DNA from: Streptomyces pactum
Lineage (GTDB): Bacteria > Actinomycetota > Actinomycetes > Streptomycetales > Streptomycetaceae
DNA: 64,000 nucleotides
Assembly (NCBI RefSeq): GCF_002005225.1
Contig: NZ_CP019724.1
Coordinates: 5,597,501-5,661,500, forward strand
Direction: 5' to 3'
The notes under the pieces were generated by a model. The model was not told where the DNA came from. It was given only the letters and a program-made list of their open reading frames with translations, and ran no database searches. The stretch's first letter is position 1; each line of letters starts with the position of its first letter. This document shows positions 1-8,338 of the stretch, piece after piece. The translations under genes and the position numbers were made by a program.

Positions 1-1335
1 CACGGCCTCCTCGACGCGTTCCCGTACCCCGCCGCGCGCTGGGACGTCCTGCTGCTCGCCGCCGGCCAGTGCCCACCACGCCGCGAGCCCCAGGCCCATG
101 GCGGTCAGCACGGTCGAGGGGCCGCCGATGTCGCCGTACACGAAGTCGGTCAGCAGCCAGACCAGTAGCCCGCAGGCGACGAGCGCGCAGTCGAGTCCCG
201 GTCCGCGACGGCGGACGCGCAGCAGTCCGAGCACCGCGCGGACCAGCAGCGCCAGCCAGCTTCCGGCGAGCGTGAGCAGTCCGATCAGGCCCTGCTCGCT
301 CAGCAGCAGCAGGTACATGCTGTGCGGCGACAGCAGCGGCTGCCGCTGGTACTCCGCTCCGGCGCCCTCGATGTCGCTGCCCGACGACAGGGCCAGCGTG
401 GCGTGTCCGTCGCGGTACGCGGGGAAGTTCTTCAGACCCACGCCGGTCAGTGGGTGTTCGCGCCACATGCCGGTGGCCGACGCCCACAGGGTGTACCGGT
501 CGATGACGGACTGGTCGGGGGTGTCGGTGACCTGCGCGATGCTGCCGATCCGCTCCTGTAGTTGTGCCGTGCCGACGCCGAACCCGCCCATCAGGATCAC
601 CCCCGCGGCGGCCAGGGCCGCGGACACCTTCAGCGCGCGCCGCGGCCCGGCCAGCGCCAGTTGCACGGCGCACGTCAGGACGGTCGCGATCCAGGCGCCC
701 CGGCTGAAGGAGAACGCGAGCGGCGCCAGCAGGGCCAGGGCGCAGCCCGCGGCGGTCACCCGCTGCCACACCGGTGCCCGGCCCAGCGCGATCCCGACCG
801 CGCACACCAGGCCGAGGGAGACCGCCGACGCCATGCCCATCACGTCCTGGGCCCCGAAGGTGCCGACCGCCCGGATGTCCTCGCCCTGGTAGGAAGCGCC
901 GCTCCGGGTGACGTACTGGTGCACGCCGATGGTCCCCTGCCACAGCGCGAGCCCCACGAACGACCAGGCCAGCACCCGGAAGTCGGCCCGGTCGCGGACC
1001 AGCAGCAGCACGGCCGCCGGGACGAGCACGAAGAGTTGCAGATAGCGGCCCATGCCGGTGAGCCCGGCCGTCGGCGAGGACGCCCCCAGCGCGGCGAGCG
1101 CGATCCCCACGACCGGAAGGCCCAGCACCAGGACCGCGGCGGCCGACAGCGGGCGGCGCCGCTCGCGCAGCAGACGGATCACGCAGTACGCCACCACCAG
1201 CCCGGAGACCACGTCGGCGGGCCCCGCACCGTCCCCCGTCGACGGCACCGCCAGCAGGGCGAGCACCGCCACCAGGGGCAGGACCGGCAGCACCGCGACG
1301 GCCCGGGGCGGCAGTGGTGCGTGGGCGTGGCTCAC
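1..1335 (-). CDS. O-antigen ligase/Wzy-like polysaccharide polymerase, 3' end outside window
   Basis: This polytopic membrane protein probably polymerises or ligates surface-polysaccharide repeat units. The reading frame is open from a GTG at 1333-1335 to the window edge (445 codons seen). The N-terminal part is a series of hydrophobic helices. Around positions 320-520 the minus strand encodes a large loop with LTGVGLKNFPAYRDGH and then SPHSMYLLLLSEQGLIGLL, which is the PHN-x-YL-x(n)-E-x-G-LIG signature of the Wzy_C/O-antigen ligase family. It starts 5 bp after the stop of the sugar transferase, so it is the last visible gene of a four-gene polysaccharide operon. No strong Shine-Dalgarno precedes the GTG, which fits translational coupling. 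Whether it acts as a polymerase or a ligase cannot be decided from sequence. Confidence 0.8.
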   Translation of the reverse strand, partial: MSHAHAPLPPRAVAVLPVLPLVAVLALLAVPSTGDGAGPADVVSGLVVAYCVIRLLRERRRPLSAAAVLVLGLPVVGIALAALGASSPTAGLTGMGRYLQLFVLVPAAVLLLVRDRADFRVLAWSFVGLALWQGTIGVHQYVTRSGASYQGEDIRAVGTFGAQDVMGMASAVSLGLVCAVGIALGRAPVWQRVTAAGCALALLAPLAFSFSRGAWIATVLTCAVQLALAGPRRALKVSAALAAAGVILMGGFGVGTAQLQERIGSIAQVTDTPDQSVIDRYTLWASATGMWREHPLTGVGLKNFPAYRDGHATLALSSGSDIEGAGAEYQRQPLLSPHSMYLLLLSEQGLIGLLTLAGSWLALLVRAVLGLLRVRRRGPGLDCALVACGLLVWLLTDFVYGDIGGPSTVLTAMGLGLAAWWALAGGEQQDVPARGGVRERVEEAV

Positions 1336-1340
1336 GTCGG

Positions 1341-2768
1341 TCAGCTTCCCGTCGGACGGACCAGCGTGGCCGCGGTGCGCCACAGGATGCAGATGTCCAG
1401 CCACAGGGACCAGTCGTCGATGTAGGCGTTGTCGAACCGGCAGCGGTCCTCGATCGAGGTGTCGCCGCGCAACCCGTGGACCTGGGCGAGGCCGGTGATG
1501 CCGGTCTGCATGCGGTGGCGGGCCGCGTAACCGGGGTAGGTCTGGCTGAACTGCGTCACGAAGTAGGGGCGTTCGGGCCGCGGCCCGACCAGGCTCATGT
1601 CGCCCCGGAGCACGTTCCAGAGCTGGAGCAGCTCGTCGAGCGAGGTGCGCCGCAACATACGGCAGAACCCGCGCATCTCGTTCTCGTTGGCGACGCTCCA
1701 CCGGGTCGCCGACTCGTGCTCGTCGACCGGACGGTGGGTACGGAACTTCAGCAGTATGAACGGCTTCCCGTTCCTGCCGACGCGCTCCTGCCGGAACACC
1801 ACGCCCGGGCCGTCACTGAGTCGCAGCGCCGTCGCACACGCGAGCAGCAGCGGGCCGGCCATCAGCAGCAGCGTCCCCGCAGCGAGGATGTCGAGCATCC
1901 GCTTGCCGACGCCGCCGCGCCGCGTCGGGGACAGGACCAGACGCCGGCAGGGGAACCCGGCCAGCCGCTGCCCCGTGGCGTACGACGGGGAGTCGGCGTC
2001 GATCTCCCAGATCACGCAGCCCGACTCGGCCAGCGTGCGCAGCAGCGGCCCCCGTTCGGCGCGTACCGAGGGGTGAACGGCCAGCACCGCCCGCACCCCG
2101 TTCTGGATGACCGCCCGCTCGATCTCCTCGACCGTCCGCAGCACCGGGATCCTCTCGGTGCCGTCCGGCTGCTCGGCGACGATCCCCACCGGGCGCACGC
2201 CGCACGGTGGATGGCGCAGCACGGCGTCGGCGACGCGCTGCGCGGTCGCGGCCGGGCCGATGACGAGTGCGGCGCGCGGGTGGCGCAGCAGTGCGGCGCG
2301 CCGCCGTCCGTGCACGGCCGCCCGCAGCACACAGCCGGCCGTCGCCTGCAGGGCGAGGCCCGTCAGCACGGTGTCGGCGGACAGTGCGTGCTCGGGCCGG
2401 TACGCCGCCCAGAGCGCGGCGGACGCCAGCCAGGCGACGGCGATGCGCCCGCACACGGCGGGCAGTTCCTCCAGCAGCCCCGGCACCGGCGGCCGCCTGT
2501 CCCGCGGACGCAGCAGCAGCGATGCGGCGACAAGCAGGGCGATGAGCAGCGGGTGGCGCTGGGCGTCGGTGAGCGCCAGCGTGCCCAGCAGCGCGGCGAC
2601 GGCGTCCGCGGCGATCAGCGGGAGGGGCGAAGCCGGCCGGGCCGGGGACCGCGGGGCGGGGGACCGGGAACCGGTGGCGGTGCCGAGCGGCGGCATGACG
2701 GAGACGGACGAGAGTTCGTGGTCCCGTGGCGTTACGCCCAGGGAGGGCACGGTACGTTCGGCAGTCAC
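1341..2768 (-). CDS. polyprenyl-phosphate sugar-1-phosphate transferase (exopolysaccharide initiating enzyme)
   Basis: The protein (475 aa) should transfer a sugar-1-phosphate from a nucleotide sugar to a membrane polyprenyl phosphate, the first step of exopolysaccharide repeat synthesis. The N-terminal half carries hydrophobic helices and a Rossmann-like segment (PRAALVIGPAATAQRVADAV). The last ~190 residues are a bacterial sugar transferase domain: KRMLDILAAGTLLL helix, VVFRQERVGRNGKPF, LKFRTH, DELLQLWNVLRGDMSLVGPR, then GITGLAQVHG. The GTG start overlaps the stop of the upstream glycosyltransferase in a GTGA arrangement, so this start is preferred over the in-frame ATG 25 codons later. The sugar specificity is unknown. 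The stop lies 5 bp before the Wzy-like gene. Confidence 0.85.
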   Translation of the reverse strand: MTAERTVPSLGVTPRDHELSSVSVMPPLGTATGSRSPAPRSPARPASPLPLIAADAVAALLGTLALTDAQRHPLLIALLVAASLLLRPRDRRPPVPGLLEELPAVCGRIAVAWLASAALWAAYRPEHALSADTVLTGLALQATAGCVLRAAVHGRRRAALLRHPRAALVIGPAATAQRVADAVLRHPPCGVRPVGIVAEQPDGTERIPVLRTVEEIERAVIQNGVRAVLAVHPSVRAERGPLLRTLAESGCVIWEIDADSPSYATGQRLAGFPCRRLVLSPTRRGGVGKRMLDILAAGTLLLMAGPLLLACATALRLSDGPGVVFRQERVGRNGKPFILLKFRTHRPVDEHESATRWSVANENEMRGFCRMLRRTSLDELLQLWNVLRGDMSLVGPRPERPYFVTQFSQTYPGYAARHRMQTGITGLAQVHGLRGDTSIEDRCRFDNAYIDDWSLWLDICILWRTAATLVRPTGS

Positions 2769-4078
2769 GAGTGGATGGACTCCCTGTTCTGGGTGGACTC
2801 GACGTGCTGTGTTGTCCGGTTCGCCTCGGTGCCACAGCCCGTGCCGAGCGGCTGACCATGCTCGGCGCCGCGGGACGGGCACGCCCCTCGTGCGGCGGAC
2901 CAGGTGCCGAGCAGGTCGCGGTAGACGTCCGCGATCTGCTCGGCGGTGTGCCGTACGTCGTGGAGGGACAGCACGTGCCGGCGGCCCCGGTCGCCGAGGA
3001 ACTCGCGCAGCGGCGGGTCGAGCAGCAGTCCGGCGACGGCCTCGGCCAGCTCCGCCGGGTCCTCCGGCCGGACCAGGCACCGCCCGGTGAGGGAAGGCGG
3101 CAGGCTCTCGCGGGCGCCGTCGACGTCCGTGACCACCACGGGCCGTCCGCAGGCCATCGCCTCCAGCGGGGCCAGCGCCATGCCCTCCCAGCGAGACGGC
3201 AGGACGACGAGGTCGGCGGCCTGGTACCAGGGGGAGGGTTCGGTGACGGCTCCCGTGAACAGCACGGACCCGGGGGCGACCCGGCGCAGCCGGTCGAGGT
3301 CCGGTCCGTCGCCGACCAGGACGAGGCGGGCGCCGGGCACCCTGCGCACTACGGCGTCCCACGCCCGCAGCAGGACGTCCTGCCCCTTCTGCCGGCACAG
3401 CCGTCCCACACAGACCGCCAGCGGCACCGCCGGGTCGACGCCGGCCAACGGAGCGAGCCCGGCCCGTACGGTGCCGGCGGCGGCCGGGTGGTAGTGCTCG
3501 GGATCGATGCCGTTGGGGACGACGGTCCACCGGCCGGAGATCCCGGCGTGCACGCCGGTCTCGCGTTCGGCCTTGCTCACGCACACCACCCGCGTGGCCC
3601 AGCGGGCCGCCCACCGCTCCCACACGAGCGCGAGGGCGGCGGTGCCCTCGCCGGCCGCCTCGAACGACCAGGCGTGCGGCTGGAAGACCGTCGGAATCCG
3701 CCCGCGCACTGCGAGCCGCCCGGCGAGCCCGGCCTTCGCGCTGTGCGCGTGCACCACGTCGGGGCGCACCTGGTCGATCAGGCGCGCGAGCTGCCGTACC
3801 TCCCGCACGAGCGAAGGACCCGGCGACCGCGTCGCCTGCCAGTGCCGTACCTGCGCGCCGAGCGCCCGCAGCCGGGTGGTGAGCGCGCTGTCGGGGCAGG
3901 CCACGGCGACGTCCAGGCCGTGCGTCCGCTGTTCTCGGACCAGGTCCGTCACGACGCGCGCGACCCCGCCGTCCACCGGTTGGGTGATGTGCAGGACCCG
4001 CGGCCGACGGCCGGGGGGCGACAGGGCCACGGATTCCTCGCTCGGGTAGGCGCCGGGGACGGGGTGCGGCGTGTTCAC
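2765..4078 (-). CDS. glycosyltransferase family 4 (GT-B fold)
   Basis: This cytoplasmic or membrane-associated glycosyltransferase (437 aa) probably adds a sugar to the lipid-linked repeat unit made by the neighbouring sugar transferase. The N-terminal half has the donor-side GT4 pattern ITQPVDGGVARVVTDLV and the DVVHAHSAKAGLAGRLA segment. The C-terminal half has VVPNGIDPEHY, VGRLCRQKGQDVLLRAW, VLVGDGPDLDRLR and the E-x7-E motif of retaining GT-B enzymes (SRWEGMALAPLEAMACGRPVV). The GTG start at 4078 overlaps the stop of the secreted-protein gene (GTGA), so the genes are probably coupled. The ~50 C-terminal residues are low-complexity and polar. Donor and acceptor are not predictable. Confidence 0.85.
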   Translation of the reverse strand: MNTPHPVPGAYPSEESVALSPPGRRPRVLHITQPVDGGVARVVTDLVREQRTHGLDVAVACPDSALTTRLRALGAQVRHWQATRSPGPSLVREVRQLARLIDQVRPDVVHAHSAKAGLAGRLAVRGRIPTVFQPHAWSFEAAGEGTAALALVWERWAARWATRVVCVSKAERETGVHAGISGRWTVVPNGIDPEHYHPAAAGTVRAGLAPLAGVDPAVPLAVCVGRLCRQKGQDVLLRAWDAVVRRVPGARLVLVGDGPDLDRLRRVAPGSVLFTGAVTEPSPWYQAADLVVLPSRWEGMALAPLEAMACGRPVVVTDVDGARESLPPSLTGRCLVRPEDPAELAEAVAGLLLDPPLREFLGDRGRRHVLSLHDVRHTAEQIADVYRDLLGTWSAARGACPSRGAEHGQPLGTGCGTEANRTTQHVESTQNRESIHS

Positions 4079-5163
4079 CGCCGGGCGTCGACCGCGGCGA
4101 AGAGCACACCGGCCCACGCCGCGTCCCGCTCGGAGCTGAGCCGGAAGGTCGCCTCGTCACCGGCGTGCGGCAGGCGTCCTGCGAGATCGAGCACGTCGGA
4201 GTCGTAGCCGAGGGTGTTGGCGTACGCCGGCACACGGGCCGGGGAGGACTCCCCGGGCCCGCTGATGGTGGAGTTGAGGATGTCGCCCGGGGGGTTGGTG
4301 GGATCGGAGAGGCGGAAGGAGTCGGCTGCGGGCCCGCCGGTGGTCACGGTGAGCGAGTCGCCGCTGGTGCCGCGGTCGCCGTCGTACGCCACCAGGCCCA
4401 CGCTGCCCCCGGCGCCCGCGGGGAAGCGCAGGCCGCGCATCCGGAGTTCCGCCGCGCGGGACCGCAGGGGCGCGAAGCCGTCCCAGAGCGCGAGGTGCCG
4501 CAGGGGTTCCGCCGGGTTCTCGTACGCCACCACCAGCGTCCAGCCGCCCCATGCCCCGGCCGCCGACCTGCCGGCGGCCACGTTGACCTGGGCCACGGTG
4601 TAGTGGCCCGGCCCGCTGTCCCGCACCAGCCGCGTCACGTCCGCCGAGGCCTGGAAGGCGTCCGCGCTGTCGGTCACGCGGTGTCCGACGACCGTGTCCG
4701 CGAGGAGTTCCTTGTACTCCCCGCCGGGTTCGGCGATCAGCACCCGCCCGTTGTCCTCCGGCGGCTTCTGCTCGCCCACGCGCAGGTTGCCGCCCCAGTA
4801 CAGGCGTGCGTACGTCACCCGCGAGCCGGCGGGCAGGCGGACCTCCGCGCGGGAGGAGTTGTAGGTGTTCGGGTCGCGGTCGCCGTCCACGTAGAACATG
4901 TCGAAGCCGCCGTTCACACCGGCGCCGCCCGCCTGCACGTCCGGGCACGAACGTGCCTGGTCCGTGCGGCAACTGATGGCGGTGTTGGCCGCGCGCACGA
5001 TGTCGCCGTGCTGGAGCGCGGCGTACCGCTGGGCGAACGCGAGGTCGGCCGCCTCGGGTGCGGGCGGTGCCGCCGCCGCGGAACCGGCGGGTGCCCACAT
5101 CGTGGTGAGGGCGAGGACGCCCACCGTTGCACTGCGAAGCCGCTGACCCAGGGAATGGCGCAT
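4075..5163 (-). CDS. secreted beta-rich protein of unknown function (first gene of polysaccharide operon)
   Basis: The protein (362 aa from this start) has a clear Sec signal peptide: RLRSATVGVLALTTMWAPAGSAAAA. The mature part is rich in beta-type segments and Gly/Asp/Asn (GVNGGFDMFYVDGD, RVTYARLYWGGNL, GAWGGWTLVVAYE). It has one close Cys pair (SCRTDQARSCPD) that could form a disulfide. A related family appears in other actinobacteria as large secreted or adhesin-like domains, but I do not recognise a defined activity. I chose the ATG at 5161-5163 because AAAGGG lies about 11 nt upstream and it sits directly at the signal peptide. An upstream start at 5214 would add 17 residues. Its position at the head of the operon suggests that it is exported with, or binds, the surface polysaccharide; this is inference. 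Confidence 0.7.
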   Translation of the reverse strand: MRHSLGQRLRSATVGVLALTTMWAPAGSAAAAPPAPEAADLAFAQRYAALQHGDIVRAANTAISCRTDQARSCPDVQAGGAGVNGGFDMFYVDGDRDPNTYNSSRAEVRLPAGSRVTYARLYWGGNLRVGEQKPPEDNGRVLIAEPGGEYKELLADTVVGHRVTDSADAFQASADVTRLVRDSGPGHYTVAQVNVAAGRSAAGAWGGWTLVVAYENPAEPLRHLALWDGFAPLRSRAAELRMRGLRFPAGAGGSVGLVAYDGDRGTSGDSLTVTTGGPAADSFRLSDPTNPPGDILNSTISGPGESSPARVPAYANTLGYDSDVLDLAGRLPHAGDEATFRLSSERDAAWAGVLFAAVDARR

Positions 5164-5538
5164 GACCGTCGATGCCCTTTCGGAGCAGGTGGTGGCGGGC
5201 AGCGGCACGAGCACGATGCATCCGCCTGTAGTGCGTCAGGAGGTTCGCAACTCTAGCCATCAAGTGGGAGAATTCACCGAAATTCAGGCATAAGGAAAAC
5301 TGTGTTGGGAATGTGAAGGCCCCTGCGGTCGGTCGTCCCGCCCTGAGGACCGGCCCAGTGCGGCACCTGCCGTTCCGCCGGACGGGGAGGGGTGCGGCCG
5401 GCCCGGCGTAGCGCCTGATCAGGCATGTCGGGGCAGCAGGGTGAAGGGCGGGACGGCGAACGACGCACGGCCGGTTGCGGGGCTCCATGGGCGCGTTCAC
5501 GGTGAGCTCAAGCTCCGAGCTCCGTCGAAAGGAACCCC
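5164..5538. other. intergenic region between divergent secreted-protein genes
   Basis: About 375 bp without a convincing gene. The stretch near 5265-5325 is notably A/T-rich for this genome and is the likely site of the promoters for the minus-strand polysaccharide operon and possibly for the plus-strand gene at 5539. I could not assign a definite -35/-10 pair or operator. Confidence 0.4.
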
Positions 5539-6213
5539 ATGCCCACTCTGTCTGCACGGCGCATCGCACTCGGCGCACTGTGCGCCGCCCTCCTGGCCGG
5601 GACCACCGGCCCCGCCGCCATGGCGGCCGACTCGACCTCCGACCGCGTCCGCGTGGTGCCGGCCGACGCCCCGCTCACCGGCGCCGACGCGCTTCTCACG
5701 CAGGTCAGAAACCTCGAGGCCCGCGGGGTCGAGCTCGGAGCGGTCGCCGACCTGCTGACCGCCGTGATCAGGACGGACGACGGCCAACTGCCCCCGGACG
5801 AGGCCGAGGAGCTGGGTGAGGCCGCGAAGGAGGCCTTGGAAGAGGCGGCGGCAGAGACTCAGGCGGCCACGGCCACGGCCACGGCCACGGCCACGCCGAC
5901 CCCGGCGACGGAGCCGCTGCCCGTCACCGGGGCCGAGCTCACGAGCGACGCGCTGGACGCCGTGCGGGAGGCGGTCGACCGCCTCCTGGAGTCGCTCCTG
6001 CCCGGCAACGCCGCCGACCAGGTGCTTTTCTCGGTCGACGACCTGCTGACCGAAGTGGGCAGGCTCGTCGACGCGCTCACCCCCGGCGACCCGCAGGCGT
6101 CGACCTTGCCCGCTCCGGCGACGCTGCCGGGCATCTCGCTCCCGGTGCCCTTGGTGCCGGGCGTCACCCTTCCCGCGATTTCGCCGCTGGGATCGGTGCT
6201 CCTGCCGTCGTAG
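5539..6213 (+). CDS. secreted low-complexity protein of unknown function
   Basis: The 224-aa protein starts at an ATG preceded by GAAAGGA at 7-8 nt. It has a Sec signal peptide (RRIALGALCAALLAGTTGPAAMA, cleavage after AMA). The mature part is acidic and predicted helical (EAEELGEAAKEALEEAAAE). It then has an Ala/Thr microrepeat (TATATATATPTP) encoded by acggcc-type hexamers near 5865-5895, followed by a second acidic helical segment and a Pro/Leu/Val-rich tail ending in PLGSVLLPS. There are no cysteines and no anchor signal. I recognise no family. The location upstream of melC, among other small exported proteins, suggests an envelope role only. Confidence 0.7.
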   Translation: MPTLSARRIALGALCAALLAGTTGPAAMAADSTSDRVRVVPADAPLTGADALLTQVRNLEARGVELGAVADLLTAVIRTDDGQLPPDEAEELGEAAKEALEEAAAETQAATATATATATPTPATEPLPVTGAELTSDALDAVREAVDRLLESLLPGNAADQVLFSVDDLLTEVGRLVDALTPGDPQASTLPAPATLPGISLPVPLVPGVTLPAISPLGSVLLPS

Positions 6214-6353
6214 CGAGCGCCGCACGAGTGTGAGTACGGCGCCGGGCCGTTTCGTCGTGGCGGGTCTTCGGGGGCGATTCCACGACCGACGTTCTTTCCG
6301 GCCTTCTCCGCTCCTTCTCGCGGGCGTCCCCCTCTCGGGGGCCGGTCTTTCAT

Positions 6354-6371
6354 AGTTCTCATATGAGAACT
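6354..6371. promoter_or_regulatory. perfect 18-bp palindrome upstream of small secreted protein
   Basis: The sequence agttctcatatgagaact is identical to its reverse complement over all 18 bases. It lies about 100 bp upstream of the ATG at 6473, in an A/T-rich island inside GC-rich DNA. This is the expected form of a dimeric repressor or activator site, but the protein that would bind it is not apparent. Confidence 0.45.
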
Positions 6372-6472
6372 CGGCAATCTCCGGTCCTCCCGGTTCCGTT
6401 CCGCCGCTGGGCTCGTTGGACAGGCGACAGAAAAAGCCTCCGGCGACCTGCGTTGCCGAAGAAAGGAACACG

Positions 6473-6757
6473 ATGAAGCCCCTGAAAGTCGCCGCCGTCA
6501 TCGTCGGGTCCGTGATCGCCTCTGGTGCCGCCGCGCCCGCGTTCGCCCACAACGCCGGTGACCTGGCGCCCACCAGCCTCAACAACGGCACGGCGACCCC
6601 GTTCAAGAACGTGTCCGTCCTCGACATCCCGCTGGACGACCCGATGAACGTGATCGACAACCGGAACGGCGACTCGCCGCTCTACACGGTGGCGGACGCC
6701 AAGAACGCGCTGAACGGCAACGAGTCGCTGCAGCGCGGTCTGTCGCTGCAGGGCTGA
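6473..6757 (+). CDS. small secreted protein, 94 aa, unknown function
   Basis: The ATG at 6473 is preceded by GAAAGGA at 5-6 nt. Residues 1-25 form a Sec signal peptide (MKPLKVAAVIVGSVIASGAA, then PAFA|H). The mature ~68 residues are short, polar and cysteine-free (FKNVSVLDIPLDDPMNVIDN). They include a helical segment (TVADAKNALNGNESLQRG). A strong terminator follows at 6771-6806, and a perfect palindrome lies upstream, so it is probably a monocistronic, highly expressed gene. It resembles chaplins and rodlins only in size and export; it has neither their sequence nor their cysteines. Confidence 0.75.
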   Translation: MKPLKVAAVIVGSVIASGAAAPAFAHNAGDLAPTSLNNGTATPFKNVSVLDIPLDDPMNVIDNRNGDSPLYTVADAKNALNGNESLQRGLSLQG

Positions 6758-6770
6758 GACCACGCCTTCG

Positions 6771-6806
6771 AAGGACGGCCCTCGACGGAGTCCGAGGGCC
6801 GTCCTT
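6771..6806 (+). terminator. factor-independent terminator
   Basis: A 14-bp perfect stem (aaggacggccctcg pairing with cgagggccgtcctt) with an 8-nt loop starts 13 bp after the stop of the small secreted protein and runs into a short T-rich tail (tttcgt). Confidence 0.8.
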
Positions 6807-6895
6807 TCGTGTGCACGGCCGGTGACTCCGGCTCGCTTCCCGTGCCGGGCCGGTGAGCCGGGGGACGCGTCCGTATCCCCGAACCGGTCGCGGAT

Positions 6896-6925
6896 GGTCA
6901 CCGGTGCGGCCGCACGGCGGTGACC
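6896..6925. promoter_or_regulatory. 30-bp near-perfect dyad upstream of melC1 (candidate operator)
   Basis: The arms ggtcaccg (6896-6903) and cggtgacc (6918-6925) flank the perfect inner palindrome gtgcggccgcac (6904-6915). Only the two bases after the inner palindrome break the symmetry. The dyad lies about 57 bp upstream of the melC1 ATG, in the position expected for an operator or an attenuator-type hairpin of the tyrosinase operon. Confidence 0.5.
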
Positions 6926-6981
6926 GCGAGGGACGTTCGGCGGTTACGGCTGCGAAGAGCCGAACGGACGAGGAGTGCACC

Positions 6982-7488
6982 ATGGTCATCAGCAGTGGCG
7001 ACGTACCGGTGGGGGCGGAGGAGGCGGCACCGGCCCCGGCGCTGCCCGGACCGGAGGGCAGAACACGGCGGGACGTGGCGCGCGGTCTGCGCGCCTGTGC
7101 GCTTGTCGCCGCCCTGACTCCGGTGGTCGCCGCATCCCGGCCGCCACGCTCCCGGTCCGTGCCCACGGACGCTCCCGGCGGTCCCGACTTCGACCAGACC
7201 TACCGCGGCCGCCGCGTCCGAGGTGTGTGGATCCCCGCGCGCGGCGCAGCCGGTGGCGGCCGGTGGCACGTCACTGTCGACGGGCGCCCCCTGCACCTGA
7301 TGCGCCGCGCCGACGGCACCTGGCTGAGCATGGTCGACCACTACTGCTCGTACCCGACAGCGCTCGACACCGCCCGCGCCGCCGTCGACGCGCTCGGCCC
7401 GGGGCAGCGGCTGCGGGCCGCCCCGGCTTCGGCGCCGCTGGGCCAGGGGCACCCGCACGAGGGGGGCCGGCATGGCGTACGTGCGTAA
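6982..7488 (+). CDS. melC1: MelC1-type tyrosinase cofactor/copper chaperone
   Basis: MelC1 binds apo-tyrosinase, helps load copper and carries it through export. The 168-aa protein starts at an ATG with GAGGAG 6-7 nt upstream. A twin-arginine motif (RTRRDVARG) precedes a hydrophobic core (LRACALVAALTPVVAA), after an unusually long n-region of about 28 residues. The C-terminal half holds the conserved caddie core: FDQTYRGRRVRG, WHVTVDGRPLHLMRRADGTW, LSMVDHY and a terminal helix (ALDTARAAVDALGPGQRL). Unlike classical MelC1 it lacks the His/Gly-rich linker and has CSYPT after the HY pair. It overlaps melC2 by 17 bp, so the two are translationally coupled. Confidence 0.9.
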   Translation: MVISSGDVPVGAEEAAPAPALPGPEGRTRRDVARGLRACALVAALTPVVAASRPPRSRSVPTDAPGGPDFDQTYRGRRVRGVWIPARGAAGGGRWHVTVDGRPLHLMRRADGTWLSMVDHYCSYPTALDTARAAVDALGPGQRLRAAPASAPLGQGHPHEGGRHGVRA

Positions 7489-8338
7489 GGACGCCGGCAC
7501 GCTCACGGGGGCCGAGAGGCGCAGATTCGTCAAGGCGCTGCTGGAGCTCAAACGGCGCGGCGAGTACGACGAGTTCGTGCGGATGCACGTCGACCACTAC
7601 TCCTCCGACGGCGAGCGCGGACTGCGCACCGCGCACCTGGCGCCGTCCTTCCTGCCTTGGCACCGCCGGTTCCTGCTCGACCTGGAGAACGCTCTGCGCC
7701 GGGTGGATTCCTCGGTGACCGTCCCGTACTGGGACTGGACCCGCGATCGCACGACGACCTCCGCCCCGTGGACGGCGGATCTCCTCGGCGGCAACGGGCG
7801 CCGCTCCGACCTCCGGGTGACGACCGGTCCGTTCGCCCACCGGGAGGGCAACTGGACCATCAGGGTGGGCGTGACCGAGGGCGAGTTCCTCACCCGGGAC
7901 CTCGGCAGGCGACGCGCCCCGATCGACCTGCCCACGAAGAGCGATCTGGAGTGGGCGCTGAAGGACACCGCCTACGACGTGTCGCCCTGGGACTCGACGG
8001 TCACCCGGGGCTTCCGCAACAAACTCGAGGGCTGGGGCACCGGCCGGGGCAGCGCCTCATGGCGCAACCACAACCGGGTGCACCGCTGGGTCGGCGGAGA
8101 GATGCTCACAGCCACCTCCGTCAACGACCCCGTCTTCTGGCTGCACCACGCTTTCGTCGACCTGCAGTGGTACCGCTGGCAGCGCCGGCACCGCGGCGCC
8201 GCCTACCTTCCCGCGACACCGCCGGGCCGCGGCGACGATCAGCACGGCCGGGTCGTGGCACGGCACGAGAAGCTGCCGCCGTGGGGCGTGACACCGGGCG
8301 AGCTGGAGAACGTCGACCGGATCTACCGGTACGCATGA
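7472..8338 (+). CDS. melC2: tyrosinase (type 3 copper monooxygenase)
   Basis: The enzyme (288 aa) hydroxylates monophenols and oxidises o-diphenols to quinones, which leads to melanin. All six copper-ligand histidines are recognisable. CuA has H39, H55 and H64 (VRMHVDHY, RTAHLAPSFLPWHRRF). CuB has H200 and H204 (WRNHNRVHRWVGG) and H225/H226 (VFWLHHAFVDLQW). The length fits Streptomyces MelC2. It has no signal peptide of its own, consistent with export as a complex with MelC1. The ATG lies inside the melC1 3' end with GGGGGG upstream. The C-terminus ends at the usual IYRYA-type tail. Confidence 0.95.
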   Translation: MAYVRKDAGTLTGAERRRFVKALLELKRRGEYDEFVRMHVDHYSSDGERGLRTAHLAPSFLPWHRRFLLDLENALRRVDSSVTVPYWDWTRDRTTTSAPWTADLLGGNGRRSDLRVTTGPFAHREGNWTIRVGVTEGEFLTRDLGRRRAPIDLPTKSDLEWALKDTAYDVSPWDSTVTRGFRNKLEGWGTGRGSASWRNHNRVHRWVGGEMLTATSVNDPVFWLHHAFVDLQWYRWQRRHRGAAYLPATPPGRGDDQHGRVVARHEKLPPWGVTPGELENVDRIYRYA

